A stretch of DNA of 64,000 bases from assembly GCA_040218145.1 (NCBI GenBank), contig JAVJQK010000007.1, positions 62,001 to 126,000 of the forward strand. The letters run 5' to 3'. The notes beneath the pieces are model-generated. The model saw nothing but the letters and a program-made list of their open reading frames with translations. It was not told the DNA's origin and did not search any database. The translations under genes and the position numbers were made by a program. The DNA comes from Sandaracinaceae bacterium (lineage in GTDB: Bacteria > Myxococcota_A > Polyangia > Polyangiales > Sandaracinaceae). Shown here one piece after another: positions 17,026-25,403 of the stretch (position 1 is its first letter; every line of letters begins with the position of its first letter).

Positions 17026-17898
17026 TCAACCTGACGAACCGTCGCCTGCGTCGGCGATGTCCCAGTCCATGCGCTTGACCACGATGGCCGAGACGACGCC
17101 GACCGCGAAGCCGCCGAGGTGGGCCCAGTGGGCCACGCCGTCTTCGAACGCGAGGAGCGCATAGAAGAGCTGGATGCCGGCCCAGAGCGGGATCAGCAGC
17201 CACGCGCGCACGTAGAAGTGCCCGAAGCCGAACGGGATCGCGGCCCAGAACATGCGCACGCGGGTCTTCGGGTAGCCGACGACGAAGGCCCCCAGCAGGC
17301 CGCTGATCGCGCCGGACGCGCCGATGATCGGGACGAGGCTGTCCGGCTCGGCGAGGTGCTGCGCCGCGGTCGCGCCGAGGCCGGCCAGGAAATAGACGCC
17401 CAGGAACAGGCCGCGGTCCCAGAAGCACTCGATGACCGCGCCCGCGAGCCAGAGGAAGAGCATGTTGCCGAAGAGGTGCCAGAACCCGCCGTGCACGAAG
17501 AGGCTGCTCAGGGCGGTCAGCGCCGAGGGATCGCCCGGGCGGTAGCCGAGGCGCTGCTCGGGCAGGGCGCGGAACGTGTCGAGCAGGTCCGCGGTCGCGT
17601 TCTCGAGCGCGAGGTCACCTTCGGTCAGCGGCGAGTCGGGGTCGGGCTCGACGAGGTCGCCGAGCACGGCTCGGATGCCGGCCGGGGTGTCCTCCAGCAG
17701 CGCGGCGTCGATGTGCGCGTCCGGATACGCGATCAGGACGGCCTCGACGTCGCTCATGCGATGCGACAGCTCGTCGTCCATGCCGAAGCCGCTCGCCCAT
17801 GTGTAGAGGAACACGAGCAGGTTGAGCGCGATCAGCCCGTAGGTCGCCCACTGCTTGCCGTAGACCGACTGATCGTGACCGTAGGGGAGGAGGATCAC
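17026..17898 (-). CDS. Rhomboid-family intramembrane serine protease
   Basis: A 290-residue polytopic membrane protein. It has the rhomboid core: HGGFWHLFGNMLFLW (His141, Asn145 in the oxyanion region), the catalytic serine in GASGAISG (Ser195) and the catalytic histidine in AHLGGFAVG (His260). The first helix (20-36) is followed by an unusually long charged loop (about 40-125) before the core, larger than in GlpG. Substrates unknown; MYXO-CTERM-type tails are thought to be cut by dedicated rhombosortase-like proteases, and a protein with such a tail is encoded next door, but this rhomboid does not look like a typical rhombosortase. GTG start. Confidence 0.92.
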   Translation of the reverse strand: MILLPYGHDQSVYGKQWATYGLIALNLLVFLYTWASGFGMDDELSHRMSDVEAVLIAYPDAHIDAALLEDTPAGIRAVLGDLVEPDPDSPLTEGDLALENATADLLDTFRALPEQRLGYRPGDPSALTALSSLFVHGGFWHLFGNMLFLWLAGAVIECFWDRGLFLGVYFLAGLGATAAQHLAEPDSLVPIIGASGAISGLLGAFVVGYPKTRVRMFWAAIPFGFGHFYVRAWLLIPLWAGIQLFYALLAFEDGVAHWAHLGGFAVGVVSAIVVKRMDWDIADAGDGSSG

Positions 17899-17907
17899 CG
17901 CGCCCAG

Positions 17908-17962
17908 AGCCTACGCGTGTGACCGCGCATCCTTCCAGGCGGCTGTTCGCGTGGGCTACGCT
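17908..17962. promoter_or_regulatory. Divergent leaderless-type -10 boxes
   Basis: On the minus strand TAGGCT (17908-17913) precedes the rhomboid GTG (17898) by 9 bases; on the plus strand TACGCT (17957-17962) precedes the ATG at 17971 by 8 bases. Confidence 0.45.
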
Positions 17963-17970
17963 GGGGCGCG

Positions 17971-18411
17971 ATGACCCTCGTGCCCTGCGACGGCTGCCGC
18001 CGCCACGTCCGCGCGGCGGACACGCGCTGCCCCTTCTGCGCCGCCCCCGTCCCGACCGCGCCTCCGGAGTCCTCGAGGCGGGTCTCGAGGCGCGGGAACC
18101 TGACGCGCGCGGCGATCTTCTACCTCGGCGCGTCCGTCGCGTCGGCGTGCGGCGGCGAGGCCCCGTGGGAGGAGCCGATCGCGCAGCCGTACGGCGCCCC
18201 GCCCGACCCGGAGCCGGATCCCGACCCGGAGGAGCCCGAGTCGCAGGAGCCCGAATCGGAGGAGCAGGACCGCGGCGCCGTCGCGGCTCCGTACGGCGCG
18301 CCGCCCGAGCCCGAGCCCGAGCCGCTTCCGCCCGAGCCGCTGCCCGAGAGCGCCGAGGATGACGCGATCCAGCAGGGCGCGGGCGCGTACGGCGCGCCGC
18401 CGATGCCCTGA
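17971..18411 (+). CDS. Zinc-ribbon / YGAPP-repeat envelope protein
   Basis: A 146-residue protein in three parts. Residues 1-25 contain CDGC and CPFC, a short zinc-ribbon-like pair. Residues about 45-62 are hydrophobic and end in ASACGG, which looks like a lipobox although it is far from the N-terminus. The rest is acidic, Pro/Glu-rich, with three YGAPP units (residues about 71, 98 and 140). The order cytoplasmic zinc knuckle, membrane segment, proline-rich tail is odd and suggests a type II membrane protein rather than a free lipoprotein. Function unknown. Confidence 0.65.
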   Translation: MTLVPCDGCRRHVRAADTRCPFCAAPVPTAPPESSRRVSRRGNLTRAAIFYLGASVASACGGEAPWEEPIAQPYGAPPDPEPDPDPEEPESQEPESEEQDRGAVAAPYGAPPEPEPEPLPPEPLPESAEDDAIQQGAGAYGAPPMP

Positions 18412-18456
18412 TCGCTTCCCGCCGAGCGCGAAAGGTGACCCGGCGCTGCGACGTTC

Positions 18457-18462
18457 TATGCT
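18457..18462 (+). promoter_or_regulatory. -10-like TATGCT for the 18469 start
   Basis: Six bases before the GTG; supports that start codon, which also begins a clean signal peptide. Confidence 0.45.
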
Positions 18463-18468
18463 TCGGCC

Positions 18469-19023
18469 GTGAGCTCTCGCGCGACCCTCGCCCTGATCGC
18501 CTCTTGCCTCGTCATCGCCGGCTGCGGCGGCGGCTGCTCCGGCTCGTCGGAGGAGCGCGGTTCGTCCAGCAGCCAGGCTCAGCGCACGGAGGGGAGCGGC
18601 GACGAGCGCCCCGCGGTCGAGGAGCCGCCGCCCGTCGATCCGGGCCCCGTGCCGCAGATCAGCGTGCTCGCGCTGGTCGACGATCACGAGCGCTCGGTGA
18701 CGCCGCGGGTGGAGAGCCGCGGGGACGAGCCGGCGGAGCTCTCCTCGCGCGTGGCGCTCCAGCGCCGGTCCGGAGAGGCGTGGGAGGACGTGGACGGCGG
18801 AGAGCTGCATCTGCGCTTCGGGTGTGACGAGGCCGTCCCCGAGTGCCTCACCCTCGCGCCCGGCGCCGTGCTGCTGCCCCCGGCCTGGACGGGCAAGACG
18901 GGCACGACCCAGTGCGAGTGCGAGGGCCCCTGCCCCGACGCGCCGGCAGGCACCTACCGCTTCGTCGTCCGGAGCTGCAGCCGCGCCCACGCGATCGAGG
19001 GCGAGCCCTTCGAGCTGCCCTGA
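18469..19023 (+). CDS. Lipoprotein of unknown function
   Basis: A 184-residue lipoprotein with GTG start, signal helix and lipobox VIAGC. A low-complexity Ser/Glu/Pro linker (residues 22-60) leads to a beta-rich domain with six cysteines, among them FGCDEAVPEC and CECEGPC, probably disulphide-bonded. The C-terminal strand TYRFVVRSCSRAHAIEGEPF is typical of an immunoglobulin-like or inhibitor-like fold, but I cannot assign a family. Convergent with the next gene, 5 bases apart. Confidence 0.7.
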   Translation: MSSRATLALIASCLVIAGCGGGCSGSSEERGSSSSQAQRTEGSGDERPAVEEPPPVDPGPVPQISVLALVDDHERSVTPRVESRGDEPAELSSRVALQRRSGEAWEDVDGGELHLRFGCDEAVPECLTLAPGAVLLPPAWTGKTGTTQCECEGPCPDAPAGTYRFVVRSCSRAHAIEGEPFELP

Positions 19024-19028
19024 CGCCT

Positions 19029-19850
19029 TCAGCGCGCGAACCGGATGCCGATGTCCTCGCTGCGGTCGAGCCGTATCGTGCAAGGGTCGTTGGTGCCGCA
19101 GGCCCCGTCGATCCCGGTGAGCGTACCGTCCGGATCCGCCTCGGCGTCGATCGTGAGCACGAACCCCACGTAGGCCTCGAGGCGCAGGCGCGTGCGGGGG
19201 CGGAGCGGCTGGGGCCCGATGCCGCGGCCCGTGTCCGCCTCCGTGATCCACGCAGCTCCGGGCCCGAAGACCTCGAAGTGCACGACCACCGGGGTGCCGA
19301 AGGGGAGCCCCGCGTCGCCGCGCGGCGGCCCGGCGTCGAGGGGAGGCCCGGCGTCCGGAGGTGGCCCCCCGTCGCGATCCGCACCCGCGTCCGGAGGCGG
19401 GCCCGCGTCGAACGGAGTCCCCGAGTCCATCCGCCCCGCGTCGAGCTCCACGCGCGGGGTCGGCGCGCACTGCCGCACGATCACGCGGCCTTCGTCGATC
19501 GGGCTCAACGTCACCTCGATAGGGCCGCCGCCGACCTCCGCGACCGTGCACCCGATGGCGTAGGCGCGGCCCTCCTCGTCGAGCGCGGTGCCGAGGAAGC
19601 AGTAGCGCTCGCCCGCCACGAGCCCGGTGGGCGGCGTGCCGCGCTGGCCGCGCTCGAGCTGCTCGCAGTACGTGCGCTCTCCGGGCGGCGCGCACGCGAA
19701 GCCGCACTCGGCCCCGGTGTAGACCTCGGCGATCAGCTGCGCGGGCGCCGTGCCGTCCAGGCCCGTCCCGTTCCGGAACTGCCAGGGCTGCGTACCTTCG
19801 CACCCGACGGCGCTGGCGAGCAGGAGGCAGCATGCCGCGAGGCGCTTCAC
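19029..19850 (-). CDS. Lipoprotein with Asp-Ala-Gly-Pro linker
   Basis: A 273-residue lipoprotein (SAVGC lipobox, GTG start). The N-terminal domain (20-130) has Cys pairs in AECGFACAPPGERTYC and a strand-rich body. A linker of about 45 residues repeats DAGPPPDAG-like units, a hallmark of myxobacterial lipoproteins. The C-terminal domain (185-273) ends in DPCTIRLDRSEDIGIRF, as in bacterial Ig-like/FlgD-like beta domains. TAACGT 6 bases upstream of the GTG (19857-19862) suggests its own leaderless transcript, although the gene upstream on the same strand ends only 9 bases away. Confidence 0.72.
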   Translation of the reverse strand: MKRLAACCLLLASAVGCEGTQPWQFRNGTGLDGTAPAQLIAEVYTGAECGFACAPPGERTYCEQLERGQRGTPPTGLVAGERYCFLGTALDEEGRAYAIGCTVAEVGGGPIEVTLSPIDEGRVIVRQCAPTPRVELDAGRMDSGTPFDAGPPPDAGADRDGGPPPDAGPPLDAGPPRGDAGLPFGTPVVVHFEVFGPGAAWITEADTGRGIGPQPLRPRTRLRLEAYVGFVLTIDAEADPDGTLTGIDGACGTNDPCTIRLDRSEDIGIRFAR

Positions 19851-19856
19851 GCCCCC

Positions 19857-19862
19857 ACGTTA
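19857..19862 (-). promoter_or_regulatory. -10-like TAACGT for the 19850 start
   Basis: Six bases from the GTG; it overlaps the stop codon of the upstream membrane-protein gene. Confidence 0.35.
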
Positions 19863-20753
19863 CTGCATGCCGGCTTCGAACGCCTCGCGCGTGGCCTCGG
19901 CGTCGGGCAGGAGCGGCGCCAGCTGCTGGCCGAGCAGCGGCTCGCCGACGCTCATGAGGAGAAAGGCCACCAGGACCACCACCATCGACGCGACCGGGCC
20001 CACCCCCGAGACGCGCGCGGTCGCGCTCATCGCCCACAGCAGCATCAGGAGCGGCACGATCGACACCACCTCGGCCAGCGCGATGAGGGTCGCGTCCTCG
20101 CCGATGGGGATGGCCCAGATCAACGCGCTCAGCAGCACGCCGACGTGACCCGACATGGGGACCAGCCAGGCGCGGTAGAGCATCACCTGCCGCGCGGGCT
20201 CGCTCTCGACGGGTTTGCCGTAGGCCCGGCTCAGGCTGACGTAGGGCAGGGCGAGCAAGGCGAGCAGCGCGAAGTTCACCAGCAGCCCGAGCCCCGCCGC
20301 GCCGGCCACGTCCAGGGCGAGCTCGGTCGCGCTCGGGTCGTTCAGCGGCACCACCCGGAACGGAGGCGCGAACATCAGCCGATGCGTGAACGGCACGACA
20401 CCCGAGAGCAGCGCGAGCGGGACGAAGGTCAGCAGCGCGAACGAGATGGCGCTGCGCCAGCCTCCGCTCGCGAAGCCGGCCGCGGAGCCGGTGGGGCGCG
20501 CGGCGTCGATCACCGTCGAGGCGAAGCGCGCGAAGAGCCCGCGGCTCCGGTCGGCCCACGGCGTCACGCCCGGCGGATCGAGCACGAGGCAGCGATGGCA
20601 GCGCTGCGAGGTGGGCTGCCAGCACGCGATGCAGCAGTAGCTGCCGCAGCGCGGACACGTCACCAGCGCGCCACGCTCCGGGTGCTCCGCGCAGCTCGCG
20701 CCCTCCGGCGCTCCTTCGATCTGCTCGTCCGGATCGCTCACCGCGCCCACCAT
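19860..20753 (-). CDS. B-box-zinc-finger-like, Yip1-like multi-pass membrane protein
   Basis: A 297-residue protein. The cytoplasmic N-terminus has CAEHPERGALVTCPRCGSYCCIACW and CHRC, cysteine and histidine pairs spaced like a B-box zinc finger. Six hydrophobic helices follow between about 100 and 275. The arrangement is like bacterial Yip1-domain membrane proteins with zinc knuckles. It begins 25 bases after the E2 stop on the same strand and may be the last gene of the lipA-E1-E2 transcript, though no functional link is evident. Confidence 0.7.
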   Translation of the reverse strand: MVGAVSDPDEQIEGAPEGASCAEHPERGALVTCPRCGSYCCIACWQPTSQRCHRCLVLDPPGVTPWADRSRGLFARFASTVIDAARPTGSAAGFASGGWRSAISFALLTFVPLALLSGVVPFTHRLMFAPPFRVVPLNDPSATELALDVAGAAGLGLLVNFALLALLALPYVSLSRAYGKPVESEPARQVMLYRAWLVPMSGHVGVLLSALIWAIPIGEDATLIALAEVVSIVPLLMLLWAMSATARVSGVGPVASMVVVLVAFLLMSVGEPLLGQQLAPLLPDAEATREAFEAGMQ

Positions 20754-20778
20754 GGCATGCGGTGGGCGGGTCGGCCCG

Positions 20779-22224
20779 TCACGCCATCTCGAGGAAGAGG
20801 CGGTCGGGGTTCTCGAGGTAGGCGATGATGTCGTAGGCGAAGGCGGCGCCGACGTGGCCGTCGACGATGCGGTGGTCGAACGACAGGCTGAGCAGCATGA
20901 TCTCGCCGATCTCGATCGAGCCGTCGCGCACGACCGGCTTCTGCTTGATCTGGTGCACGCCCAGGATGCCGACCTCGGGGAAGTTCAGGACGGGCGTCGC
21001 GAAGAGGCCGCCCTGCCGACCGAGGCTGGTGATGGTGAAGGTGGAGCCGCTGAGGTCCTCGCCCGCGATCTTGCCTTCCTTGGCCGCCGCGCCGAGGCGC
21101 GCGATCTCGGCCGCGATCTCGACGATCGACTTCCGGTCGGCGTCCTTGACCACCGGGACCATCAGACCCTGGTCGGTCGAGGCCGCGATGCCGATGTTGT
21201 AATAGCGGCGGTAGACGAGCTCGTTCGTGCTCTCGTCGAGCGCGCTGTTCAGCACGGGGTGCTTCTTGAGCGCCGCGACGACGGCCTTGACGATGAAGGG
21301 GAGGAACGTGAGCTTGACGCCCGCCTCCTCCGCCGCGCCCTTCAGCCGGCCGCGCAGCTCCTTGAGCTGAGCGACGTCGCACTCCTCGACGAACGTGAAG
21401 TGCGCCGCGGTGTTCGTCGACGTCTGCATGCGCTCGGCGATCTTGCGGCGCATGCCGACGAACGGTTTGCGATCCTCCAGGGTGGTCTGCGCGGAGCTCG
21501 GCGCCTGGATCTTGGTCGGCGCGCGGCCGCTGACCCCGGGCGTGCCGACGACGCGGGTCTCGGCGGTGGGCGCCCTGGTCGTGCCGGGCGTGGTGGGCGC
21601 GTTCTCGCCCGAGGCGAAGGACTTCACGTCGTCCTTGGTGACCCGGCCGCCGTCGCCGGTCGGCGTGACGTAGCGGAGGTCGACGTCGAGGTCGCGCGCG
21701 AGCTTGCGGGTCGCGGGGGTGGCCAGCGGCTTGTCCGAGACGAGCTCGCCGGACGCGGCCACGCGCGCCGGGGCGGGCGCCGCGCCGTCGGTCTTGGCGA
21801 AGTAAGACGAGCCGGGCAGGCTCTCCTTGATGTCGCCCACCGCGGTGGCCGCCGGGCCGTCGTCCTTTTTCTTCGCGTCCTCGAGGGGCGCGGGCTCGGG
21901 AGGCGGCGGGGCGGCGTGCTTCTTGGTGCCGGCTGGCTCGGGCTTGGAGGGCTCGGGCTTCGACGGCGCGGCCGCGCCAGCGCCGTTCGTCGCGAGCGTC
22001 ACGATCACCGAGCCCACCTCGACGACGTCCCCGACGCCGGCGAAGAGCTCCTGGATCGTGCCGGTCTTGGGCGCGCCGATGGTGACGGTCGCCTTGTCGG
22101 TCATGACCTCGACCATGGGATCGTCTTCGAGGACGTCCTGGCCTGGCTCGACCAGCCAGCTGACGATCTCGCCTTCCATGACGCCTTCACCGATGTCGGG
22201 CAGCTTGAACTCGAACGTGGACAA
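20779..22224 (-). CDS. 2-oxoacid dehydrogenase E2, dihydrolipoyl acyltransferase
   Basis: Transfers the acyl group from E1 to CoA through a swinging lipoyl arm. The 481-residue protein has one lipoyl domain (1-77) with the lipoylated Lys44 in VMTDKATV, an Ala/Pro/Glu-rich linker, a peripheral E3/E1-binding domain (about 165-205, TPATRKLARDLDVDL), a second linker and the C-terminal catalytic domain with SFDHRIVDGHVG (His451, Asp455). The partner genes resemble branched-chain dehydrogenase more than pyruvate dehydrogenase; substrate not certain. No E3 (lpd) gene in the window. Follows E1-beta by 32 bases. Confidence 0.93.
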   Translation of the reverse strand: MSTFEFKLPDIGEGVMEGEIVSWLVEPGQDVLEDDPMVEVMTDKATVTIGAPKTGTIQELFAGVGDVVEVGSVIVTLATNGAGAAAPSKPEPSKPEPAGTKKHAAPPPPEPAPLEDAKKKDDGPAATAVGDIKESLPGSSYFAKTDGAAPAPARVAASGELVSDKPLATPATRKLARDLDVDLRYVTPTGDGGRVTKDDVKSFASGENAPTTPGTTRAPTAETRVVGTPGVSGRAPTKIQAPSSAQTTLEDRKPFVGMRRKIAERMQTSTNTAAHFTFVEECDVAQLKELRGRLKGAAEEAGVKLTFLPFIVKAVVAALKKHPVLNSALDESTNELVYRRYYNIGIAASTDQGLMVPVVKDADRKSIVEIAAEIARLGAAAKEGKIAGEDLSGSTFTITSLGRQGGLFATPVLNFPEVGILGVHQIKQKPVVRDGSIEIGEIMLLSLSFDHRIVDGHVGAAFAYDIIAYLENPDRLFLEMA

Positions 22225-22256
22225 GGTGGCTCCTCAGCTCAGATGGCGGGCGAAAA

Positions 22257-23231
22257 TCAGTAACGGGCGGTGGTCATGACCGCGGGCGCGATGCGGTGCG
22301 CGAGCGGCAGGTATTCGTTCTCGAGCGTGTACGGGAACGGCGTGTCGAAGCCGGTCACCCGGACGGGCGGCGCCTCGAAGTGGAGGAACGCCTTCTCGCT
22401 GACGAGCTGCAGCACCTCGGCGCCGAAGCCGCACGCCTTGGGGGCCTCGTGCACCACGACGAGCCGCCCGGTCTTCTTCACGCTCTCGACGATGGTGTCG
22501 AGGTCGAGCGGCCAGAGGGTGCGCAGATCGATCACCTCGCAGTCGACGCCGTCCTTGGCGACCTGCTCGGCGGCGCTGAGCGCCTCGTAGACCATCGCTC
22601 CCCAGCTGACGACGGTGACGCCCTCGCCCTCGCGCACGACCTTCGCCTTGCCGAGCGGCACGGTGTAGTCGTCCTCCGGCACGTCCATCTTCACCGCGCG
22701 GTAGACCCGCTTGGGCTCCATGAAGAGCACCGGGTCGTCGTCGCGGATCGAGGCGAGCAAGAGCCCCTTCGCGTCGTACGGGTTCGAGGGGCAGACGACC
22801 TTGAGGCCGGCCGTGTGGATGAAGAGGCTCTCGGGCGACTGCGAGTGGTAGAGGCCGCCGCGGATGCCGCCGCCGACGGGCGTGCGGATCACCATCGGGC
22901 AGCTGTACTCGCCGCCGGAGCGCCAGCGCATCTTCGCCGCCTCGCTCACGATCTGGTCGAAGGCGGGGAAGATGAAGTCCGCGAACTGGATCTCCGGCAC
23001 CGGGCGCAGGCCGTAGAGCGCCATGCCGATCGCGGTGCCGATGATGCCGCCCTCGGCGAGCGGAGTGTCGATGCAGCGATCTTCGCCGAACTCGTCGTAG
23101 AGGCCCGCGGTCACGCGGAAGACGCCGCCCACCTTGCCGACATCCTCACCGAGCACCACCACGCGATCGTCCTTGCGCATCTCGCTCGCGAGCGCGCCGT
23201 TGATCGCCTGCACCATGTTCATCTCAGCCAC
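22257..23231 (-). CDS. 2-oxoacid dehydrogenase E1 component, beta subunit
   Basis: A 324-residue transketolase-like subunit that completes the ThDP site at the alpha/beta interface. It keeps the conserved GEDVGKVGGVF (with the Glu that activates ThDP), the potassium-site region around GGGIRGGLYHSQSPES, EPKRVYRA and the C-terminal domain with DLRTLWPLDLDTI and HEAPKACGFGAE. LYHSQSPE and EPKRVYRA are closest to branched-chain 2-oxoacid dehydrogenases. 33 bases downstream of E1-alpha. In contrast to the alpha subunit, nothing here looks degenerate. Confidence 0.93.
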   Translation of the reverse strand: MAEMNMVQAINGALASEMRKDDRVVVLGEDVGKVGGVFRVTAGLYDEFGEDRCIDTPLAEGGIIGTAIGMALYGLRPVPEIQFADFIFPAFDQIVSEAAKMRWRSGGEYSCPMVIRTPVGGGIRGGLYHSQSPESLFIHTAGLKVVCPSNPYDAKGLLLASIRDDDPVLFMEPKRVYRAVKMDVPEDDYTVPLGKAKVVREGEGVTVVSWGAMVYEALSAAEQVAKDGVDCEVIDLRTLWPLDLDTIVESVKKTGRLVVVHEAPKACGFGAEVLQLVSEKAFLHFEAPPVRVTGFDTPFPYTLENEYLPLAHRIAPAVMTTARY

Positions 23232-23264
23232 GGTCTTCTCCGATCGGTCTGTTCTGAGGAGCCG

Positions 23265-24191
23265 CTAGCGGACGATCTCGTCGCGCTGGCGGTCGAGGTG
23301 AGGCGGGATGGCCTCGTAGACGTCGCTGAAGAGCGTGCCGAGGGCCGGCTCGCTCGCGCGGGAGGCGGCGTCGATGGCGCTCGCCAGCTCTTCTTCGACC
23401 CTGCGCGCGATGGCCGCCTCGTCGAGGTCGCCCGAGCCCAGCTCGGCGCGCGCCTTCTCCATGGCCGCGTCGTCGCCGCCGACCACGAGGTCGATCAGGG
23501 TCGCGCCGTCGCCGGACAGCGCCCGCTCGCGCGCCTCGCGCACGGCCGCGATCACCTCGCGGAGATCCGTCGCGTCGCAGCGGGTCGCGGCCACGCCGTA
23601 GGCCACCGCGTGCTCCGCCGCGCCGGGCTCGCCGTCCTTGACCCGGCAGAGGAAGAGGGTCGGCGCCTTCATCACGCCCGCGAAGTTCACGCCGGTGTGG
23701 AAGTCCGCCGCGTCGACCTCGGGGCCGTCGAAGAGCGCCGCGCTCACCAGCGCCTCGCCGCGCTGCCGCGCGCTCCACGCCAACCCGACCGCGTGCGGGA
23801 GATGCGTGGCCGCGGGGGCGCTCACGGACGCGATCTTCAGCCCCTTCGCGCTCAGGCCGCTCGGGATGTCGCGACCCTTGAGCGGATCACTCGCGGTGCC
23901 GAAGACCCGGTGCGCGAAGCTCGCCGCGTCCATGCCGCGCAGGAGCGCGACGGGCCAGTCGCCGTGGGTGGGGAAGAGCCAGTCGCCCGCCTCGAGCGCG
24001 TGGAGCGCGCCGGCGAGGGCGGCCTCCCGGCCGAGCGCGCGGGGCAGGAAACCGACGCGGCCGGCGTCGCCCAGGGCCGCGAGGCGCGCGTCGACGGTGC
24101 GGACGCGCACCATCTGCTCGAAGAGCACGCGCAGCTCCTCCCGGGCCAGCTCGGGGGCGCTCGGTGCGCTCGAAATCGCTTCGGCTTCCAT
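23265..24191 (-). CDS. 2-oxoacid dehydrogenase E1 alpha-like subunit, degenerate cofactor motifs
   Basis: A 308-residue protein with the E1-alpha fold: ATHLPHAVGLAWSARQRGE leads into DFHTGVNFAGVMKAPTLFLC, both typical of the family. The key ThDP/Mg signature is altered. The GDG (or GEG) start reads F154-D-G, and the Asn-Asn at its end, about 28 residues on, reads Val184-Lys185. The Tyr-Arg that holds the ThDP diphosphate (YREHG) reads THGDW, and the conserved HS loop near GGHS is missing. It is also shorter than usual. So it may be a catalytically weak or structural alpha subunit, or bind ThDP in another way. It sits 7 bases after lipA. Confidence 0.82.
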   Translation of the reverse strand: MEAEAISSAPSAPELAREELRVLFEQMVRVRTVDARLAALGDAGRVGFLPRALGREAALAGALHALEAGDWLFPTHGDWPVALLRGMDAASFAHRVFGTASDPLKGRDIPSGLSAKGLKIASVSAPAATHLPHAVGLAWSARQRGEALVSAALFDGPEVDAADFHTGVNFAGVMKAPTLFLCRVKDGEPGAAEHAVAYGVAATRCDATDLREVIAAVREARERALSGDGATLIDLVVGGDDAAMEKARAELGSGDLDEAAIARRVEEELASAIDAASRASEPALGTLFSDVYEAIPPHLDRQRDEIVR

Positions 24192-24198
24192 GCTCTCC

Positions 24199-25143
24199 TC
24201 AGCTCACCACCGACAGGCGGGTCTTCTTTCCGTAGCGGTCTTCGTAGTCGCCGGCGCCCTTCAGGATCCCCTTCAGGAACGCCTCCGCGGCGCGGTAGCT
24301 CGAGCGGACGAGCGGGCCGGAGGCGACGTAGCGGAAGCCCATCTCGAGGCCTCGCGCGCGATACCGATCGAACTCGGCCGGCTCGACGTATCGAATCAGC
24401 TCCGCGTGCTTCTTCGTCGGCCGCAAGTACTGGCCGATGGTCAGCACGTCGACGTCGTTCTTCCGGAGCGACTCCATCGCCTCGTAGACGTCGCCCTCTT
24501 CTTCGCCGCAGCCGACCATCAGCGAGCTCTTCGTGATGTTCGCGCCCGCCTCCTTGGCCCAGCGGAGCACGTCCATCGAGCGCTCCCAGCTGCAGCGCGC
24601 GTCGCGCATCTTGCGCTGGAGGCTCGGCACCACCTCGACGTTGTGGGCGAAGACGTCCGGCACGCCGTCGCGAACCACGGTCTCGACGTCGCGCCGCACA
24701 CCGGCGAAGTCGCCGACCAGCACCTCCACGAGCATCTCGGGGCTGTAGTGCTTGATGCGGCGCACGGTCTGGGCGACGTGCTGCGCGCCTCCGTCGAGGA
24801 GATCGTCGCGGTCGACCATCGTCAGGACCACGTAGGCCAGGTCGAGCTGCGAGAGCGCGCGGCCCACGTTCTCCGGCTCGCGCGGGTCGACCATGCCGCC
24901 CGGGTCGCCCGTGTTGACGGCGCAGAAGCGGCAGCCCCGGGTGCAGGTCTCACCGAGGATCATCAGCGTCGCGGTGCCCTCGCCCCAGCACTCGCCCACG
25001 TTCGGGCAGCGCGCCTCCTCGCAGACGGTGTGCAGATCGAGCTTGCGAAAGGTCTCCTTCAAGCGCTGATAGCGCTCTCCTCCGGGGAGGCGGACCTTGA
25101 GCCACTCGGGCTTTCGCTCTCTCTTGGGGGCGGGCTGCGACAT
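24199..25143 (-). CDS. lipA: Lipoyl synthase
   Basis: Radical-SAM enzyme that inserts two sulphurs into octanoyl-lysine on lipoyl domains such as that of the E2 next door. The 314-residue protein has the auxiliary cluster motif CEEARCPNVGEC, the radical-SAM motif CTRGCRFC, GDPGG, and the C-terminal RSSYRA with the serine that ligates the auxiliary cluster. AAGGAAA lies 4 bases before the ATG. It is the first gene of lipA-E1alpha-E1beta-E2, which couples cofactor synthesis to the enzyme that uses it. No lipB is seen. Confidence 0.96.
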   Translation of the reverse strand: MSQPAPKRERKPEWLKVRLPGGERYQRLKETFRKLDLHTVCEEARCPNVGECWGEGTATLMILGETCTRGCRFCAVNTGDPGGMVDPREPENVGRALSQLDLAYVVLTMVDRDDLLDGGAQHVAQTVRRIKHYSPEMLVEVLVGDFAGVRRDVETVVRDGVPDVFAHNVEVVPSLQRKMRDARCSWERSMDVLRWAKEAGANITKSSLMVGCGEEEGDVYEAMESLRKNDVDVLTIGQYLRPTKKHAELIRYVEPAEFDRYRARGLEMGFRYVASGPLVRSSYRAAEAFLKGILKGAGDYEDRYGKKTRLSVVS

Positions 25144-25319
25144 TCGTTTCCTTCGTCCGTGCTCGACGGTGAGCAGCTGTACGGGATCTAGGACGCGCGG
25201 GGGTCTGCGCCCAGCCCCGCTCGGACGAGCGGCCGAGCGTGTTCTACGGACGCCCCCCGAGGCGTGTCAACCCAACGCGCCGAGAGCGCGTTCTTCGCGC
25301 GATGTCGCGGGGTTGTGCC

Positions 25320-25335
25320 CGTGCGCTAGCGCACG
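25320..25335. promoter_or_regulatory. 16-base perfect palindrome CGTGCGCTAGCGCACG
   Basis: Lies in the 260-base gap between the divergent lipA and 25404 genes, 69 bases before the latter. It could be an operator; the gap otherwise holds a GGGAGGA ribosome site next to 25404 and no other feature I can name. Confidence 0.35.
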
Positions 25336-25403
25336 CGATCCATCGCGACCGGGGCCTTCCCGCCGGGGGCATCTGACACAGGACCCGACGCGGGAGGACG
25401 ACG

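Noticed and set aside
12862..17034. A plus-strand open frame of about 1390 codons opposite the kinase, deiodinase-like and Cys-rich surface protein genes
   Set aside because: It is a low-information Arg/Ala/Gly-rich reading with no domain and lies antisense to clear genes; long open antisense frames are normal at this GC content.
17026..17898. Rhomboid protease as the dedicated sortase for the MYXO-CTERM-like tail of the neighbouring surface protein
   Set aside because: Its long N-terminal insert and GASG context look like an ordinary rhomboid; adjacency alone is not enough to claim this function.
25320..25335. CTAG-centred palindrome considered as an insertion-sequence end related to the element at 35867
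   Set aside because: It shares only the CTAG core and has no matching partner repeat nearby.
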